DNA of 27,288 nucleotides from an uncultured Alphaproteobacteria bacterium (GTDB taxonomy: Bacteria > Pseudomonadota > Alphaproteobacteria > Puniceispirillales > Puniceispirillaceae). Positions 16,856 to 25,342 of this stretch are shown here, piece by piece. Position numbers and translations under genes: made by a program. The notes under the pieces were generated by a model. It did no database searches. It was not told the origin of the DNA and saw only the letters and a list, made by a program, of their open reading frames with translations. Location of the stretch: assembly GCA_913042065.1 (NCBI GenBank), contig CAJWKB010000009.1, positions 1 through 27,288 of the forward strand. Direction: 5' to 3'. Position 1 is the first letter of the stretch; the number at the start of each line of letters is the position of its first letter.

Positions 16856-18183
16856 GCGCTTAGAACATGCCCGGCAAGATAGAGTGATCCGCAAATGATG
16901 ATGGGTGTTGCAGGCGCTGGGGCACGGGCGCCGTTATGAGCCTCGGTGAGGGCGGCTTCCAATGATGCTGCACTTTGTGCTTCAAGCCCAATGTCTTGCG
17001 CTGCGCTGCAGAGTTCATTCGCACTCAGGCTCGCACCCTGTCCGGGAATGGCAAGACAGGTGACGTTCTGCGCAAGCGATGCCAGTGGTGCCAGGAATTC
17101 GCGAGGATCCCGTGTGTTCAATGCGCCACAGATGACATGCCAGCAGCCAGGGACAAGATGCGGCAGCGCCGCCGCCAGTGCCTGTGCACCATGCGCATTA
17201 TGTGCACCATCAAGCCAGATTTCACAATCTGGCGCGAGGGCGGTAAGTTCCCCCTCATCAAGGCGTTGAATTCGGCCGGGCCAGTCGGCAGAGGCTATTC
17301 CAGCAATCATCTGCTTGGCTCTATCTTGTCCGAGGCAATGCAGCATGACCGTCGCGGCGAGGGCAGCGTTATCGCGTTGATGCCCTCCATACAAGCCCGG
17401 CTTTGGGAGCGGAATGGTCTGTCCATCCCGTGTCAGACAAATTCGCCCGTCGGGCAAATCCTGCCAATCGAAATCGACTCCAGCCATAATCAGTGAAGTT
17501 CCAATGCTGGCCGCATGCGTTGAAATGGCCGAGGCGGCAGATGCTTGTTGGTGGCTGACGAAACAGGGGCTGTCAGACCGCATGATCCCGGCCTTCTGCC
17601 GAGCGATTTCACTTATGTCATTGCCGAGAAAATGCTCATGGTCGCGGGCGATGGGGGTGATCACGGTTGCCAGAGGCGCATCCAGCACATTGGTGGAATC
17701 CAGAGTCCCACCAAGACCCGTTTCAAGCAACAGCAGATCAGCCGGTTCACGTGCAAATGCCAGCATTGCTGCCGCGGTCGTGACCTCAAAAAAAGTCACG
17801 GGTGTGTCGCCATTGGCCTGCTCCACCTCTTCCAGCAAATCAGCAAGTGGACCATCGCCGATCAGGGTTCCAGCAAGGCGAATCCGTTCGTTGAAACGAC
17901 ACAGATGCGGTGATGAATAGACATGCACGCGCAAGCCGGCAGCTTCCGCCATAGCCCGCATCAGCGCAATTACCGAGCCTTTGCCATTGGTGCCGGCAAC
18001 ATGCACAGCTGGCGGCAGATCATGATGCGGATTGCCCAGCTTGGTGAGCAGCTGAAAGGTGCGCTCAAGACCAAGGTCAATCAGTTTGGGATGAAGGGCT
18101 GCAAGACGATCAAGCGCCGCTGCCGCCCGGCGTTCATCACGACTGCGTGCGCCTGGTCTCTGTTCATCTGAACCCATGTCCAT
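16834..18183 (-). CDS. folC: Bifunctional folylpolyglutamate synthase / dihydrofolate synthase
   Basis: FolC adds L-glutamate to dihydropteroate and to folates in the cytoplasm, an ATP-dependent Mur-ligase-like reaction. The 449-aa protein has the P-loop VAGTNGKGSVIALMRAM, SSPHLCRFNERI, the TFFEVTTAAAMLAF segment, LLLETGLGGTLDSTN and the Mur-ligase histidine segment ITPIARDHEHFLGN. The C-terminal domain carries WLDGAHNAHGAQAL. The first 20 or so residues (MDMGSDEQRPGARSRDERR) form a hydrophilic lead. ATG 18183 is preceded by AAAAGG and lies 10 bp after the accD stop, so the two are likely translated from one mRNA; ATG 18177 is the alternative. The stop codon lies inside the terminator loop at 16821-16849. 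Confidence 0.95.
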   Translation of the reverse strand: MDMGSDEQRPGARSRDERRAAAALDRLAALHPKLIDLGLERTFQLLTKLGNPHHDLPPAVHVAGTNGKGSVIALMRAMAEAAGLRVHVYSSPHLCRFNERIRLAGTLIGDGPLADLLEEVEQANGDTPVTFFEVTTAAAMLAFAREPADLLLLETGLGGTLDSTNVLDAPLATVITPIARDHEHFLGNDISEIARQKAGIMRSDSPCFVSHQQASAASAISTHAASIGTSLIMAGVDFDWQDLPDGRICLTRDGQTIPLPKPGLYGGHQRDNAALAATVMLHCLGQDRAKQMIAGIASADWPGRIQRLDEGELTALAPDCEIWLDGAHNAHGAQALAAALPHLVPGCWHVICGALNTRDPREFLAPLASLAQNVTCLAIPGQGASLSANELCSAAQDIGLEAQSAASLEAALTEAHNGARAPAPATPIIICGSLYLAGHVLSANKTPPV

Positions 18184-18193
18184 TTGTGCCTTT

Positions 18194-19063
18194 TCAGGCG
18201 ACCCTTGCGGCCGGCCTCCTCTCCATCAGAAAGCCCAGAACACGGGCAAGAAAAGAATGTTGCTCGCTGCGCGCGACAACACTGTCTACCATGCCATGAT
18301 CTTGCAGATATTCCGCCGTCTGAAAATCATCAGGCAGCTTTTCACGAACGGTTTCTTCAATGACCCGCCGCCCGGCAAATCCGATGATTGCACCAGGCTC
18401 AGCCAGCTGTAGATCGCCAAGCATGGCAAATGACGCGGTCACGCCGCCCGTGGTGGGGTGTGCAAGCAGGACGATATGGGGCAAATTGGCATCACGAACC
18501 TTGTCTACCGCAAGAATAGTCCGTGGCAGCTGCATCAGCGAGAGAATGCCTTCTTGCATGCGGGCGCCACCGCTGGATGGTACCGTGATTAATGCGGCAT
18601 TACGGGCAACAGCTTCACTTGCGGCGCTGATGATGCCATTGCCAACCAATCGTCCCATTGATCCGCCCATGAATCTAAAGTCAAAAGCCGCCATCACTGC
18701 GGACTTGCCACCGATCGTGCCATGCGCCACTGAAATGGCATCTGCTAGGCCGGTCTTTGCGCGGGTGTCGCGCAGCCGATCAGAGTAGCGACGGGTATCC
18801 TTGAATTTCAGTGGGTCGTCATTGATTGAGTTTAGCCCAATGAGTTGATAATTTCCGTCGTCAAATGTCATGCGAAAGCGGTTTTCTGGTGGTAGCGGGG
18901 CATGATTACCGCAGGTAGCACAGCAATTATTAGCTTCCTCAAATTCCCGATGAAAAATCATCTGTCCGCAGTTTTTGCATTTTACCCACAGATTGTCAGG
19001 CACATCTTCGGATTGAACCCATGCCTTGATTTTAGGCAAAACGGAATTGGTAATCCAGTTCAT
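18194..19063 (-). CDS. accD: Acetyl-CoA carboxylase carboxyltransferase subunit beta
   Basis: AccD forms, with AccA, the carboxyltransferase that transfers CO2 from carboxybiotin to acetyl-CoA, giving malonyl-CoA for fatty acid synthesis. The 289-aa protein starts MNWITNSVLPKIKAW. It carries the four-cysteine zinc ribbon typical of AccD (C29, C32, C48, C51) and then a crotonase-like carboxyltransferase core with SSGGARMQEGILSLMQL and HPTTGGVTASFAMLGD. AGGAG lies at the right distance before ATG 19063. It is 18 bp after trpA and 10 bp before folC; trpFBA-accD-folC is a widespread alphaproteobacterial cluster. Confidence 0.97.
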   Translation of the reverse strand: MNWITNSVLPKIKAWVQSEDVPDNLWVKCKNCGQMIFHREFEEANNCCATCGNHAPLPPENRFRMTFDDGNYQLIGLNSINDDPLKFKDTRRYSDRLRDTRAKTGLADAISVAHGTIGGKSAVMAAFDFRFMGGSMGRLVGNGIISAASEAVARNAALITVPSSGGARMQEGILSLMQLPRTILAVDKVRDANLPHIVLLAHPTTGGVTASFAMLGDLQLAEPGAIIGFAGRRVIEETVREKLPDDFQTAEYLQDHGMVDSVVARSEQHSFLARVLGFLMERRPAARVA

Positions 19064-19081
19064 GTTGTGACTCCTGTTTCC

Positions 19082-19906
19082 CTAGCGCTGTTTTGCGGCA
19101 ACACCTTCTGCAAGGTTGCCAACAAATGCGGCGATTTTTTGTACAATTTCATCATTTGTACTGCCATCATCTGACAGATTGTTCGCAATGATATCAACAA
19201 CCGCCGAGCCAACGACAGCGCCGTCACTCAAATTTGCCGCTTCGCCAGCTGCTTCAGGTGTGCGAATGCCAAAACCGGTAACCACGGGCAAGTTTGTCAC
19301 CGATTTGATACGTTTACAGGCGTCAGCGATTGATGCACTGCCGGCGCTTTGGGTCCCAGTGATCCCGGTAATCGATACATAATACACAAATCCGCTGGCC
19401 TCAGCCAAAACGATAGGCAATCGTGCTTCATCGCTGGTTGGTGTAACAAGGCGGATGAAGTTAAGGCCCGACTGTTTTGCCGGCAGGCAGAGTTCCTCGT
19501 CCTCTTCTGGTGGCAGATCCACAATGATCAGACCATCCACACCTATCGCGGTTGCCTTTTCGAGAAACTTCTGCGCGCCATAAATGTATATTGGGTTGTA
19601 ATACCCCATTAGGATTAAAGGTGTTTCAGCATGGCGCTTTCGGAATGCCTCCGCCATTTTAAGGGTCTTGTCAAGGGTCATGCCGCCCTTCAGCGCTCGA
19701 AGGGATGATGCCTGAATCGCGGGTCCATCGGCCATCGGATCGGAAAAAGGCATGCCAAATTCGATTATATCAGCACCACCGGCGACAACAGCATCCAAGA
19801 TTCTACTAGAGGTTTCCTGGTCGGGGTCGCCTGCCGTGACAAAGACGCCAAGTGTTCCGCGCCCCTGTTCCCGTGCTCTGGCAAATGCCTTTTCAATCCG
19901 TCCCAT
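19082..19906 (-). CDS. trpA: Tryptophan synthase alpha subunit
   Basis: TrpA cleaves indole-3-glycerol phosphate to indole and glyceraldehyde 3-phosphate and channels indole to TrpB. From ATG 19906 it is 274 aa. The catalytic pair falls at E49 (DIIEFGMPFSDP) and D60 (MADGPAIQ), exactly as in characterised enzymes, which supports this start. The frame stays open upstream to 20017, but those 37 residues run back past the trpB stop and look unlike the family. GGGAAAG precedes the chosen ATG. The gap to trpB is 46 bp. Confidence 0.96.
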   Translation of the reverse strand: MGRIEKAFARAREQGRGTLGVFVTAGDPDQETSSRILDAVVAGGADIIEFGMPFSDPMADGPAIQASSLRALKGGMTLDKTLKMAEAFRKRHAETPLILMGYYNPIYIYGAQKFLEKATAIGVDGLIIVDLPPEEDEELCLPAKQSGLNFIRLVTPTSDEARLPIVLAEASGFVYYVSITGITGTQSAGSASIADACKRIKSVTNLPVVTGFGIRTPEAAGEAANLSDGAVVGSAVVDIIANNLSDDGSTNDEIVQKIAAFVGNLAEGVAAKQR

Positions 19907-19952
19907 TTTAAAAGTCTTTCCCGTTGAGATATCTCTGATTATGGATGTCGTT

Positions 19953-21176
19953 TTAAAGCAGGCCGCGTTCGTCCAACATCGGCAGCACTGAGTCAAGATC
20001 TTTGTCGCCGCGGCCACACATATTCAAAATGATAATGTCTTCTGGGCTCATTCCACCGATGATTGTCCCAGTGAATGCCAGTGCGTGCGATGGCTCAAGT
20101 GCCGGGATGATACCTTCAAGACGCGAGCATAGCTGAAAGGCAACCAGCGCTTCCTCATCTGTTGCGCTCACATAATTGACCCGCCCCATGTCATGCAGCC
20201 AGGAATGCTCCGGCCCAATCCCTGGATAATCAAGACCGGCAGAAATTGAGTGCGCATCAATGATCTGCCCGTCCTCATCCTGAAGAAGATATGTGCGGTT
20301 GCCATGCAGAACCCCAGGTGTTCCTCCAGTTAGTGATGCGGCATGCAAGCCGGACGGGATGCCCTTGCCGGCGGCTTCAACGCCGTAGATGTTTACCGAT
20401 TCATCGTCAAGGAAAGGGTGAAAAAGTCCCATCGCATTGGAGCCGCCACCAATGCAGGCAATGATGGCGTCGGGAAGGCGACCCTCGGCTTCTATTAATT
20501 GCTCCTTTGCCTCTTTTCCGATTACCGATTGGAAATCGCGTACCATTTGCGGATATGGGTGTGGACCGGCAACAGTGCCAATAATGTAGAAATGTGTTTC
20601 GGCTTTTGCTACCCAAAAACGGAGCGCTTCATTCATTGCGTCCTTGAGTGTCCCTGTACCTGATGTCACAGGGTGAACCTTTGCTCCAAGCAGGCGCATG
20701 CGGTCAACATTTGGTCTCTGGCGCCGAACATCCTCTTCACCCATGAAAACCTCACATTCCATATCGAATAGTGCGCAGGCGGTGGCTGTCGCGACACCAT
20801 GCTGGCCAGCGCCTGTTTCAGCAATGATCTTGGTCTTTCCCATCCGCTTTGCGAGCAGGGCCTGCCCCAGCACATTGTTGATTTTATGCGCACCTGTATG
20901 ATTTAACTCATCGCGTTTGAGGTATAGCTTTGCTCCACCAAAATGAGAGGTCAATCGCTCGGCGAAGTAAAGGGGACTTGGCCGGCCCACATAATGTTTC
21001 TGATAATAGGCAAGTTCACGCGCAAAGTTGGTGTCATTGCAGGCCAATTTATAGGATTTTTCAACATCAAGAATTAGGGGCATGAGTGTTTCAGCCACAA
21101 ATCGACCGCCATGAATGCCGAATCGACCGGCTTCGTCTGGCTGGTTTATGAGAGAATTTATGATTGTGTCTGTCAT
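19953..21176 (-). CDS. trpB: Tryptophan synthase beta subunit
   Basis: TrpB is the pyridoxal-phosphate enzyme that condenses indole with serine to make tryptophan. The 407-aa protein has the cofactor lysine K98 in [11 protein letters not shown], the catalytic glutamate E120 in AETGAGQHG and the phosphate-binding GGGSNAMG (243-250). It belongs to the standard TrpB1 type that pairs with TrpA, encoded next. The Shine-Dalgarno sequence is weak (GAAAAGAC). The 70-bp spacer to trpF contains a 5-bp ACGGT/ACCGT stem and nothing resembling a trp leader peptide. Confidence 0.97.
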   Translation of the reverse strand: MTDTIINSLINQPDEAGRFGIHGGRFVAETLMPLILDVEKSYKLACNDTNFARELAYYQKHYVGRPSPLYFAERLTSHFGGAKLYLKRDELNHTGAHKINNVLGQALLAKRMGKTKIIAETGAGQHGVATATACALFDMECEVFMGEEDVRRQRPNVDRMRLLGAKVHPVTSGTGTLKDAMNEALRFWVAKAETHFYIIGTVAGPHPYPQMVRDFQSVIGKEAKEQLIEAEGRLPDAIIACIGGGSNAMGLFHPFLDDESVNIYGVEAAGKGIPSGLHAASLTGGTPGVLHGNRTYLLQDEDGQIIDAHSISAGLDYPGIGPEHSWLHDMGRVNYVSATDEEALVAFQLCSRLEGIIPALEPSHALAFTGTIIGGMSPEDIIILNMCGRGDKDLDSVLPMLDERGLL

Positions 21177-21246
21177 TTTGTCTTTTCAACGGTATTTTAA
21201 ACCGTGCCTTGGTGAAAGTGTGGTATACTTGATGTCGAAAGATAAG

Positions 21247-21900
21247 TTAACCCACATGGGCAGCAGAAACAAAGGCTTGAATAAGTCGCGGGTCTTTTTT
21301 GCCCGGCGTGGACTCAACGCCAGATGACACATCAACAGCTTTGGCATTCGTCGTGGCAATGGCCCGCCCAACATTTTCAGCCGAGAGACCGCCAGCCAAC
21401 ATCCATTTTGTCTTACCAGCGTGATTAGCGAGAAGCGTCCAGTCGAATATGTGGCCAGTGCCGCCGGGTAAGCCACCTGGATCGCCCTTCGCATCGAATA
21501 GAAGCCAATCGGCAATGCTACCCCACTCTTCGCAGACTGTTAGATCATCTGCGGAGGCGATACGGATTGCCTTGATAATGGGCAGTCCATGGCGCAGCCT
21601 CAGCTTTTGAGCTTGCATGGGCGTTTCATTACCGTGTAGTTGCAGGATGTCCGGTTCAGCAATGCGTATCATGCTAGCCATTTCTGCCTCATCCATATTG
21701 ACCGTCAGGGCAACACGCTTTGGGCCTGTATGCGCTCGCTTCTGTGCATACTGGTTGATGAGCGCTGCTTGTTCAAAGGAAAGATGACGTGGCGACATGG
21801 CGTAGAAAACCATTCCTACGAAAGCCGCCCCGGCTTCTGCACAGACGTCATAGTCGGAAGGTGAAGTAATACCGCAGATTTTGACATCGGTTCGGGTCAT
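21247..21900 (-). CDS. trpF: Phosphoribosylanthranilate isomerase
   Basis: TrpF isomerises N-(5'-phosphoribosyl)anthranilate to CdRP, the third committed step of tryptophan synthesis. The 217-aa TIM barrel starts MTRTDVKICGIT with the general base C9 and has the general acid D136 in LLFDAKGDPGG. The phosphate-binding LAGGLSAENV and VDVSSGVESTPGKKD lie near the C-terminus. GGAGAG stands seven bases before ATG 21900. The other tryptophan genes (trpE, trpG, trpD, trpC) are not in the window, so the pathway is split, as is usual in alphaproteobacteria. Confidence 0.96.
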   Translation of the reverse strand: MTRTDVKICGITSPSDYDVCAEAGAAFVGMVFYAMSPRHLSFEQAALINQYAQKRAHTGPKRVALTVNMDEAEMASMIRIAEPDILQLHGNETPMQAQKLRLRHGLPIIKAIRIASADDLTVCEEWGSIADWLLFDAKGDPGGLPGGTGHIFDWTLLANHAGKTKWMLAGGLSAENVGRAIATTNAKAVDVSSGVESTPGKKDPRLIQAFVSAAHVG

Positions 21901-21925
21901 GTCTGTTGCTCTCCAAAAATAATAA

Positions 21926-22273
21926 TTATCTTTTTGAAGGGATAAAGGCAGCTTTATTGTTTATCTGCTTTTCAGCGTTGGCTAGTTGCGTCTCCGCACA
22001 ATTCATACGTTTTTCCATCTTTTCCAATTTCTTCTCCGCACGCCAGCTACGGGCACGAATCGCAATAGTTGAAAGCCAGACAATCAATCCTCCAGCTACC
22101 ACACCCATTCCTAAAGCACCCTGAGCGACCAGCCAGATAGGCAAACTCAACCCTGTCTTAAAAGGCCATAGAAAGAGGGTGACTACGCTGTCGTTGGAAG
22201 CGGCGAATGCCATGCTTATGACCACCGCAATCACGGTGATAACGAGCCAGAGAAACCGGCTAATGAAGCGCAT
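21926..22273 (-). CDS. LapA-domain (DUF1049) inner-membrane protein
   Basis: This is a 115-aa membrane protein. Two hydrophobic helices (about 7-26 and 44-72) surround a short loop with SNDSVVTLFLWPF, the typical LapA/DUF1049 pattern. A charged coiled-coil-like tail (about 74-108) is rich in lysine and glutamate. In E. coli LapA works with LapB in regulating lipopolysaccharide synthesis; the function of the short alphaproteobacterial version is inferred only. It starts 14 bp after the ihfB stop and ends 25 bp before trpF, and this ihfB-lapA-trpF order is common in the class. Confidence 0.85.
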   Translation of the reverse strand: MRFISRFLWLVITVIAVVISMAFAASNDSVVTLFLWPFKTGLSLPIWLVAQGALGMGVVAGGLIVWLSTIAIRARSWRAEKKLEKMEKRMNCAETQLANAEKQINNKAAFIPSKR

Positions 22274-22287
22274 GTTTTTTGTCCGTT

Positions 22288-22566
22288 TTAGCGGTTAAGG
22301 CGCTCGCGCATACCTTTCCCCATTTTAAAGAAAGGTACTTTCTTTTCAGCGACTTGTACACTTGTCCCTGTCCGTGGGTTTCGCCCTCTTCTTGCCTTGC
22401 GATGACGCACTGAAAAGGCTCCAAAGCCACGCAGTTCTACACGGTCTCCACGCTCAAGCGCGCCGCCAATTTCATCAAGAATTGTGGCGACGAGTCGCTC
22501 TAAATCGCGATGATAAAGCGCAGGGTTCATCGCTGCTAACTTCGCTATAAGCTCTGAACGTGTCAA
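22288..22566 (-). CDS. ihfB: Integration host factor subunit beta
   Basis: IHF beta pairs with IHF alpha to bend DNA sharply at specific sites in replication, recombination and transcription. From a TTG at 22566 the 92-aa protein reads [21 protein letters not shown], aligning with the usual start. It shows [21 protein letters not shown], with P64 at the tip of the DNA-intercalating arm. I chose TTG because GGAG lies eight bases upstream of it. A GTG at 22575 (three codons earlier) would overlap that GGAG, and the ATG at 22580 is out of frame. The alternative end for annotation is therefore 22575. It heads the ihfB-lapA-trpFBA-accD-folC run and has a perfect inverted repeat upstream. Confidence 0.94.
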   Translation of the reverse strand: MTRSELIAKLAAMNPALYHRDLERLVATILDEIGGALERGDRVELRGFGAFSVRHRKARRGRNPRTGTSVQVAEKKVPFFKMGKGMRERLNR

Positions 22567-22627
22567 CGTACCCACTCCATTGCTAAAATAAATCTACCTT
22601 CGCTACAAGGATGCCCTGTACTGACTA

Positions 22628-22650
22628 TATGGTCAACTTAATTGACCATA
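22628..22650. promoter_or_regulatory. Perfect inverted repeat upstream of ihfB (candidate operator)
   Basis: TATGGTCAA (22628-22636) and TTGACCATA (22642-22650) are perfect 9-bp inverted arms around a 5-bp spacer. They lie 62-84 bases upstream of the proposed ihfB start, in an AT-rich region likely to hold its promoter. A second, smaller repeat TTCAA/TTGAA (22653-22666) adjoins it. The size and symmetry suit a dimeric regulator. No T-run or GC-rich stem makes it a terminator. Confidence 0.5.
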
Positions 22651-22708
22651 AATTCAATATTTTGAACAATTTACTGGATTTTAGAAGGGGCATGCCTGTT
22701 TTTGGCGC

Positions 22709-22748
22709 AAAAAAGCTAGCACCCTCTTGATGGTGCTAGCGATTTTTT
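22709..22748 (-). terminator. Terminator downstream of rpsA (bidirectional form)
   Basis: GCTAGCACC (22715-22723) and GGTGCTAGC (22732-22740) form a perfect 9-bp stem with an 8-nt loop. Read on the minus strand the stem is followed by six T residues (plus-strand A-run 22709-22714), which fits an intrinsic terminator right after the rpsA stop at 22762. Six T residues also follow on the plus strand (22743-22748), so it could stop transcription in both directions. It separates rpsA from the ihfB operon. Confidence 0.9.
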
Positions 22749-22761
22749 GTTATGGACAAAT

Positions 22762-24498
22762 TTATTTGTCGTCGTCTGTGTCGCGCTTCGCCAGCGCAGC
22801 ACCTAGAATGTCACCAAGGCTCGCACCGCTATCTGATGAGCCATAATCAGCCATCGCCTGTTTTTCTTCAGCTGTTTCGCGGGCTTTGATTGACAGTGTT
22901 AACTTGCGTGTCTTTTTATCCACATTTGTTACTGTCGCATCAACTTTTTCGCCAATGGCGAATCTGTCGGCGCGCTGTTCTGCGCGCTCGCGGCTGAGAT
23001 CAGCGCGTCGGATGAAGCCAGTCATCGTATCGCCGATGCTTACATCAAGACCATTATCGGAAACTGAGGTAACTGTACATGTGACAGTCTCGCCTTTGCG
23101 ATATGCGCCAGCCTGGCCGGCAAATGGATCCTCTGTCAGCTGTTTGATGCCAAGTGAAATGCGCTCTTTCTCGATATCCACGTCAAGGACTTTGGCTGTG
23201 ACCGTGTCACCCTTAGCATATCCCTCAAGGGCGGCTTCTCCAGTTACTTCCCAACTGATGTCAGAAAGGTGTACCAGCCCGTCGATCTCTTCGGTGAGGC
23301 CAACAAAAAGGCCGAATTCAGTGATATTACGAATTTCCCCTGTGATCTCAGTGTTGGTAGGATTGGCGTTGCTATATTCTTCCCAAGGGTTGCCAGCACA
23401 TTGCTTGAGGCCAAGTGAAATGCGGCGCTTTGAGAGATCAACATCAAGAACCATAACCTCAACCTGCTGGCTGGTGGATACGATCTTTCCGGGATGAACA
23501 TTTTTCTTTGTCCAGCTCATCTCAGAAACATGGACCAGACCCTCAACACCGGCTTCCAGCTCAACGAAAGCTCCGTAATCGGTGATGTTGGTCACACGGC
23601 CTTCCATCTTCGCTCCAATTGGGAACTTACCTTCGACATTTTCCCATGGATCTGACAGAAGCTGTTTCATCCCTAGAGAAATCCGCTGCGTTTCGGCGTT
23701 AAAGCGAATGACTTGTACCTCAACAGTTTCACCAATCTGTAGTGCTTCGGATGGATGGCTGATACGCTGCCAAGCGATGTCTGTAACGTGAAGCAGGCCA
23801 TCAACACCGCCGAGGTCAACGAACGCACCGTAATCGGTAATGTTTTTAACAACACCCTGAAGTATCTGGCCTTCTTGGAGGTTAGACACAAGCTCCGATC
23901 GTGCCTCGGCACGGGATTCTTCCAAGACAGCGCGGCGCGAAACAACAATGTTGCCACGACGTCGGTCGATTTTCAGAATTTGGAAGGGCTGTGGTGTTCC
24001 CATAAGAGGGCCAAGGTCCCGAACAGGGCGGATATCGACTTGGCTGCCGGGCAGAAATGCCGTTGCGCCTGACAGGTCGACAGTAAAGCCCCCTTTTACC
24101 TTACCAAATATTATGCCGGTAACACGTTCCTGCTTTTCAAACGACGCCTCGAGTAGACCCCACGCCTCCTCACGGCGAGCCTTGTCGCGACTAAGGACTG
24201 CCTGACCATTACGATCCTCCATGCGCTCAACATAAACTTCAATTTCGTCGCCAATATTGATGTTGGGTTCTTGGCCAGGGGAGGTCAACTCTTTCAAAGG
24301 GACACGGCCTTCAGATTTCAGGCCTACATCGATTACGACAGCGTCGCCTTCGACGCCAACAACAAAGCCGCGCACAACGCTACCCTCGATGTTTGTGTTT
24401 TCGCCGAAGCTCTCAGCGAGCATATCAGCAAAGTTTTCGGTTGCAGCGTTTGCTGCAAAATTGTCAACAGATGTCAAAAATATCTCCGTTATCGCCAT
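22762..24498 (-). CDS. rpsA: 30S ribosomal protein S1
   Basis: S1 binds mRNA and helps the 30S subunit load transcripts with weak or structured starts. The 578-aa protein contains six S1 domains at about 39-115, 123-196, 208-281, 295-370, 380-455 and 467-540. The central ones carry repeated ITDYGAFV motifs and end in RISLGMKQL-like segments; the first two are more diverged and serve ribosome binding in this family. The N-terminal 24 residues before MLAESFGE form a short extension. ATG 24498 is fixed by an in-frame stop at 24511-24513. There is no Shine-Dalgarno sequence before it, as in E. coli rpsA, where S1 represses its own translation. It follows cmk after 190 bp and is followed by a strong terminator. 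Confidence 0.97.
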   Translation of the reverse strand: MAITEIFLTSVDNFAANAATENFADMLAESFGENTNIEGSVVRGFVVGVEGDAVVIDVGLKSEGRVPLKELTSPGQEPNINIGDEIEVYVERMEDRNGQAVLSRDKARREEAWGLLEASFEKQERVTGIIFGKVKGGFTVDLSGATAFLPGSQVDIRPVRDLGPLMGTPQPFQILKIDRRRGNIVVSRRAVLEESRAEARSELVSNLQEGQILQGVVKNITDYGAFVDLGGVDGLLHVTDIAWQRISHPSEALQIGETVEVQVIRFNAETQRISLGMKQLLSDPWENVEGKFPIGAKMEGRVTNITDYGAFVELEAGVEGLVHVSEMSWTKKNVHPGKIVSTSQQVEVMVLDVDLSKRRISLGLKQCAGNPWEEYSNANPTNTEITGEIRNITEFGLFVGLTEEIDGLVHLSDISWEVTGEAALEGYAKGDTVTAKVLDVDIEKERISLGIKQLTEDPFAGQAGAYRKGETVTCTVTSVSDNGLDVSIGDTMTGFIRRADLSRERAEQRADRFAIGEKVDATVTNVDKKTRKLTLSIKARETAEEKQAMADYGSSDSGASLGDILGAALAKRDTDDDK

Positions 24499-24552
24499 AT
24501 GGTCATGGGCCTAGCCCTGGGTGACACGCATTTGCCTCAACTGGCCTGAGGG

Positions 24553-24600
24553 CCGTTTCAGCTGAGCAACATCCACCAATAACCGGTGGATCAGAAACGG
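24553..24600 (-). promoter_or_regulatory. Two-tier hairpin in the rpsA upstream region
   Basis: On the minus strand CCGTTTC (24600-24594) pairs with GAAACGG (24559-24553). Inside this, ATCCACC (24591-24585) pairs with GGTGGAT (24577-24571) around a 7-nt loop. Both helices are perfect 7-bp matches, with 2 nt and 11 nt of unpaired sequence between them on the two sides. It ends 54 bases before the rpsA ATG. A six-codon open frame with GAGG just before it (24531-24511) lies between. This fits a structured leader for autogenous control by S1, but no transcript start is known. Confidence 0.5.
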
Positions 24601-24688
24601 GATTTTTTTGGCGATCAAATTGGTTTATGCCAGCATTCCGTTTATTGAAAGACAGGCCGAAGCTGCTCAGATTGCCCCGGCCTGGGGT

Positions 24689-25342
24689 TTATGTGCCGAT
24701 CGTACGCTTCACGTGGGCCAGAGCAACAGCGAAAACCTGATCTGCGTCCATGCTTGACGTGTCGATGGTTTTTGCACCGTCTGCCACTATCAGTGGTGCA
24801 ACAGTTCGATCTCTGTCGCGCTGGTCACGCTCACGCATATCTTCCAACACGTCGCGGAACATAGCCGATTGCCCCGCGTGAAGCAACTCCTTGAATCGCC
24901 GTTTGGCACGCACCTCTAGCGTGGCGTCAATAAAAAATTTTAGTGGTGTCTCTGGTAACACCACAGATCCGATATCCCGGCCGTCAAGGACCGCGCCATT
25001 TCCATGTGGAGGGTCATTTGCAAATCTGCGCTGAAGCGCCATAAGATTTGTACGCACCTCTGGCAAAGCAGCTACTTTTGAGGCTGTCGAGGCAACCCTA
25101 TCGGTTCGAATTTCTTGAGCGCTGCATAAACCAAGGTCAAGTCTCAAAGATTCTTTAATTACCTGATTATTATCAATATTTTCTGCGTCTGTGCCTGCGT
25201 TTAAGAGTTGCAGCGCGAGGGCGCGGTAAAGACAGCCTGTGTCCAGATGAGCAAGATCGAAATAACTGGCAAGGCACTTTGACAATGTGCCTTTTCCGCT
25301 TGCGGCAGATCCATCAACAGCAATAATCACCGCTTTTGTCAT
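24689..25342 (-). CDS. cmk: Cytidylate kinase
   Basis: Cmk phosphorylates CMP and dCMP to the diphosphates with ATP, recycling cytidine nucleotides from RNA and lipid turnover. From ATG 25342 it is 217 aa. It has the P-loop GSAASGKGT (11-19), the substrate segment HLDTGCLYR, VLDGRDIGSVVLPE and a lid region with RRFKEL and RERDQRDRDR. The ATG overlaps the aroA stop in an ATGA junction, which fixes this start and implies translational coupling; longer upstream frame runs within aroA. The aroA-cmk-rpsA order is common in proteobacteria. Confidence 0.96.
   Translation of the reverse strand: MTKAVIIAVDGSAASGKGTLSKCLASYFDLAHLDTGCLYRALALQLLNAGTDAENIDNNQVIKESLRLDLGLCSAQEIRTDRVASTASKVAALPEVRTNLMALQRRFANDPPHGNGAVLDGRDIGSVVLPETPLKFFIDATLEVRAKRRFKELLHAGQSAMFRDVLEDMRERDQRDRDRTVAPLIVADGAKTIDTSSMDADQVFAVALAHVKRTIGT

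Noticed and set aside
17414..17920. 168-codon plus-strand open frame inside folC
   Set aside because: It is antisense to a clear FolC protein, and its translation is serine/arginine-rich shadow sequence.
19907..20017. Upstream extension of trpA into trpB
   Set aside because: E49/D60 numbering and the ribosome-binding site support the ATG at 19906; the extension is unlike TrpA.
21177..21246. trp attenuator or leader peptide between trpF and trpB
   Set aside because: There is no tryptophan-codon cluster and no competing hairpins, only a 5-bp stem.
24654..24683. AGGCCG/CGGCCT stem after cmk as an intrinsic terminator
   Set aside because: It has only 6 bp with an 18-nt loop and no T-run on the minus strand.
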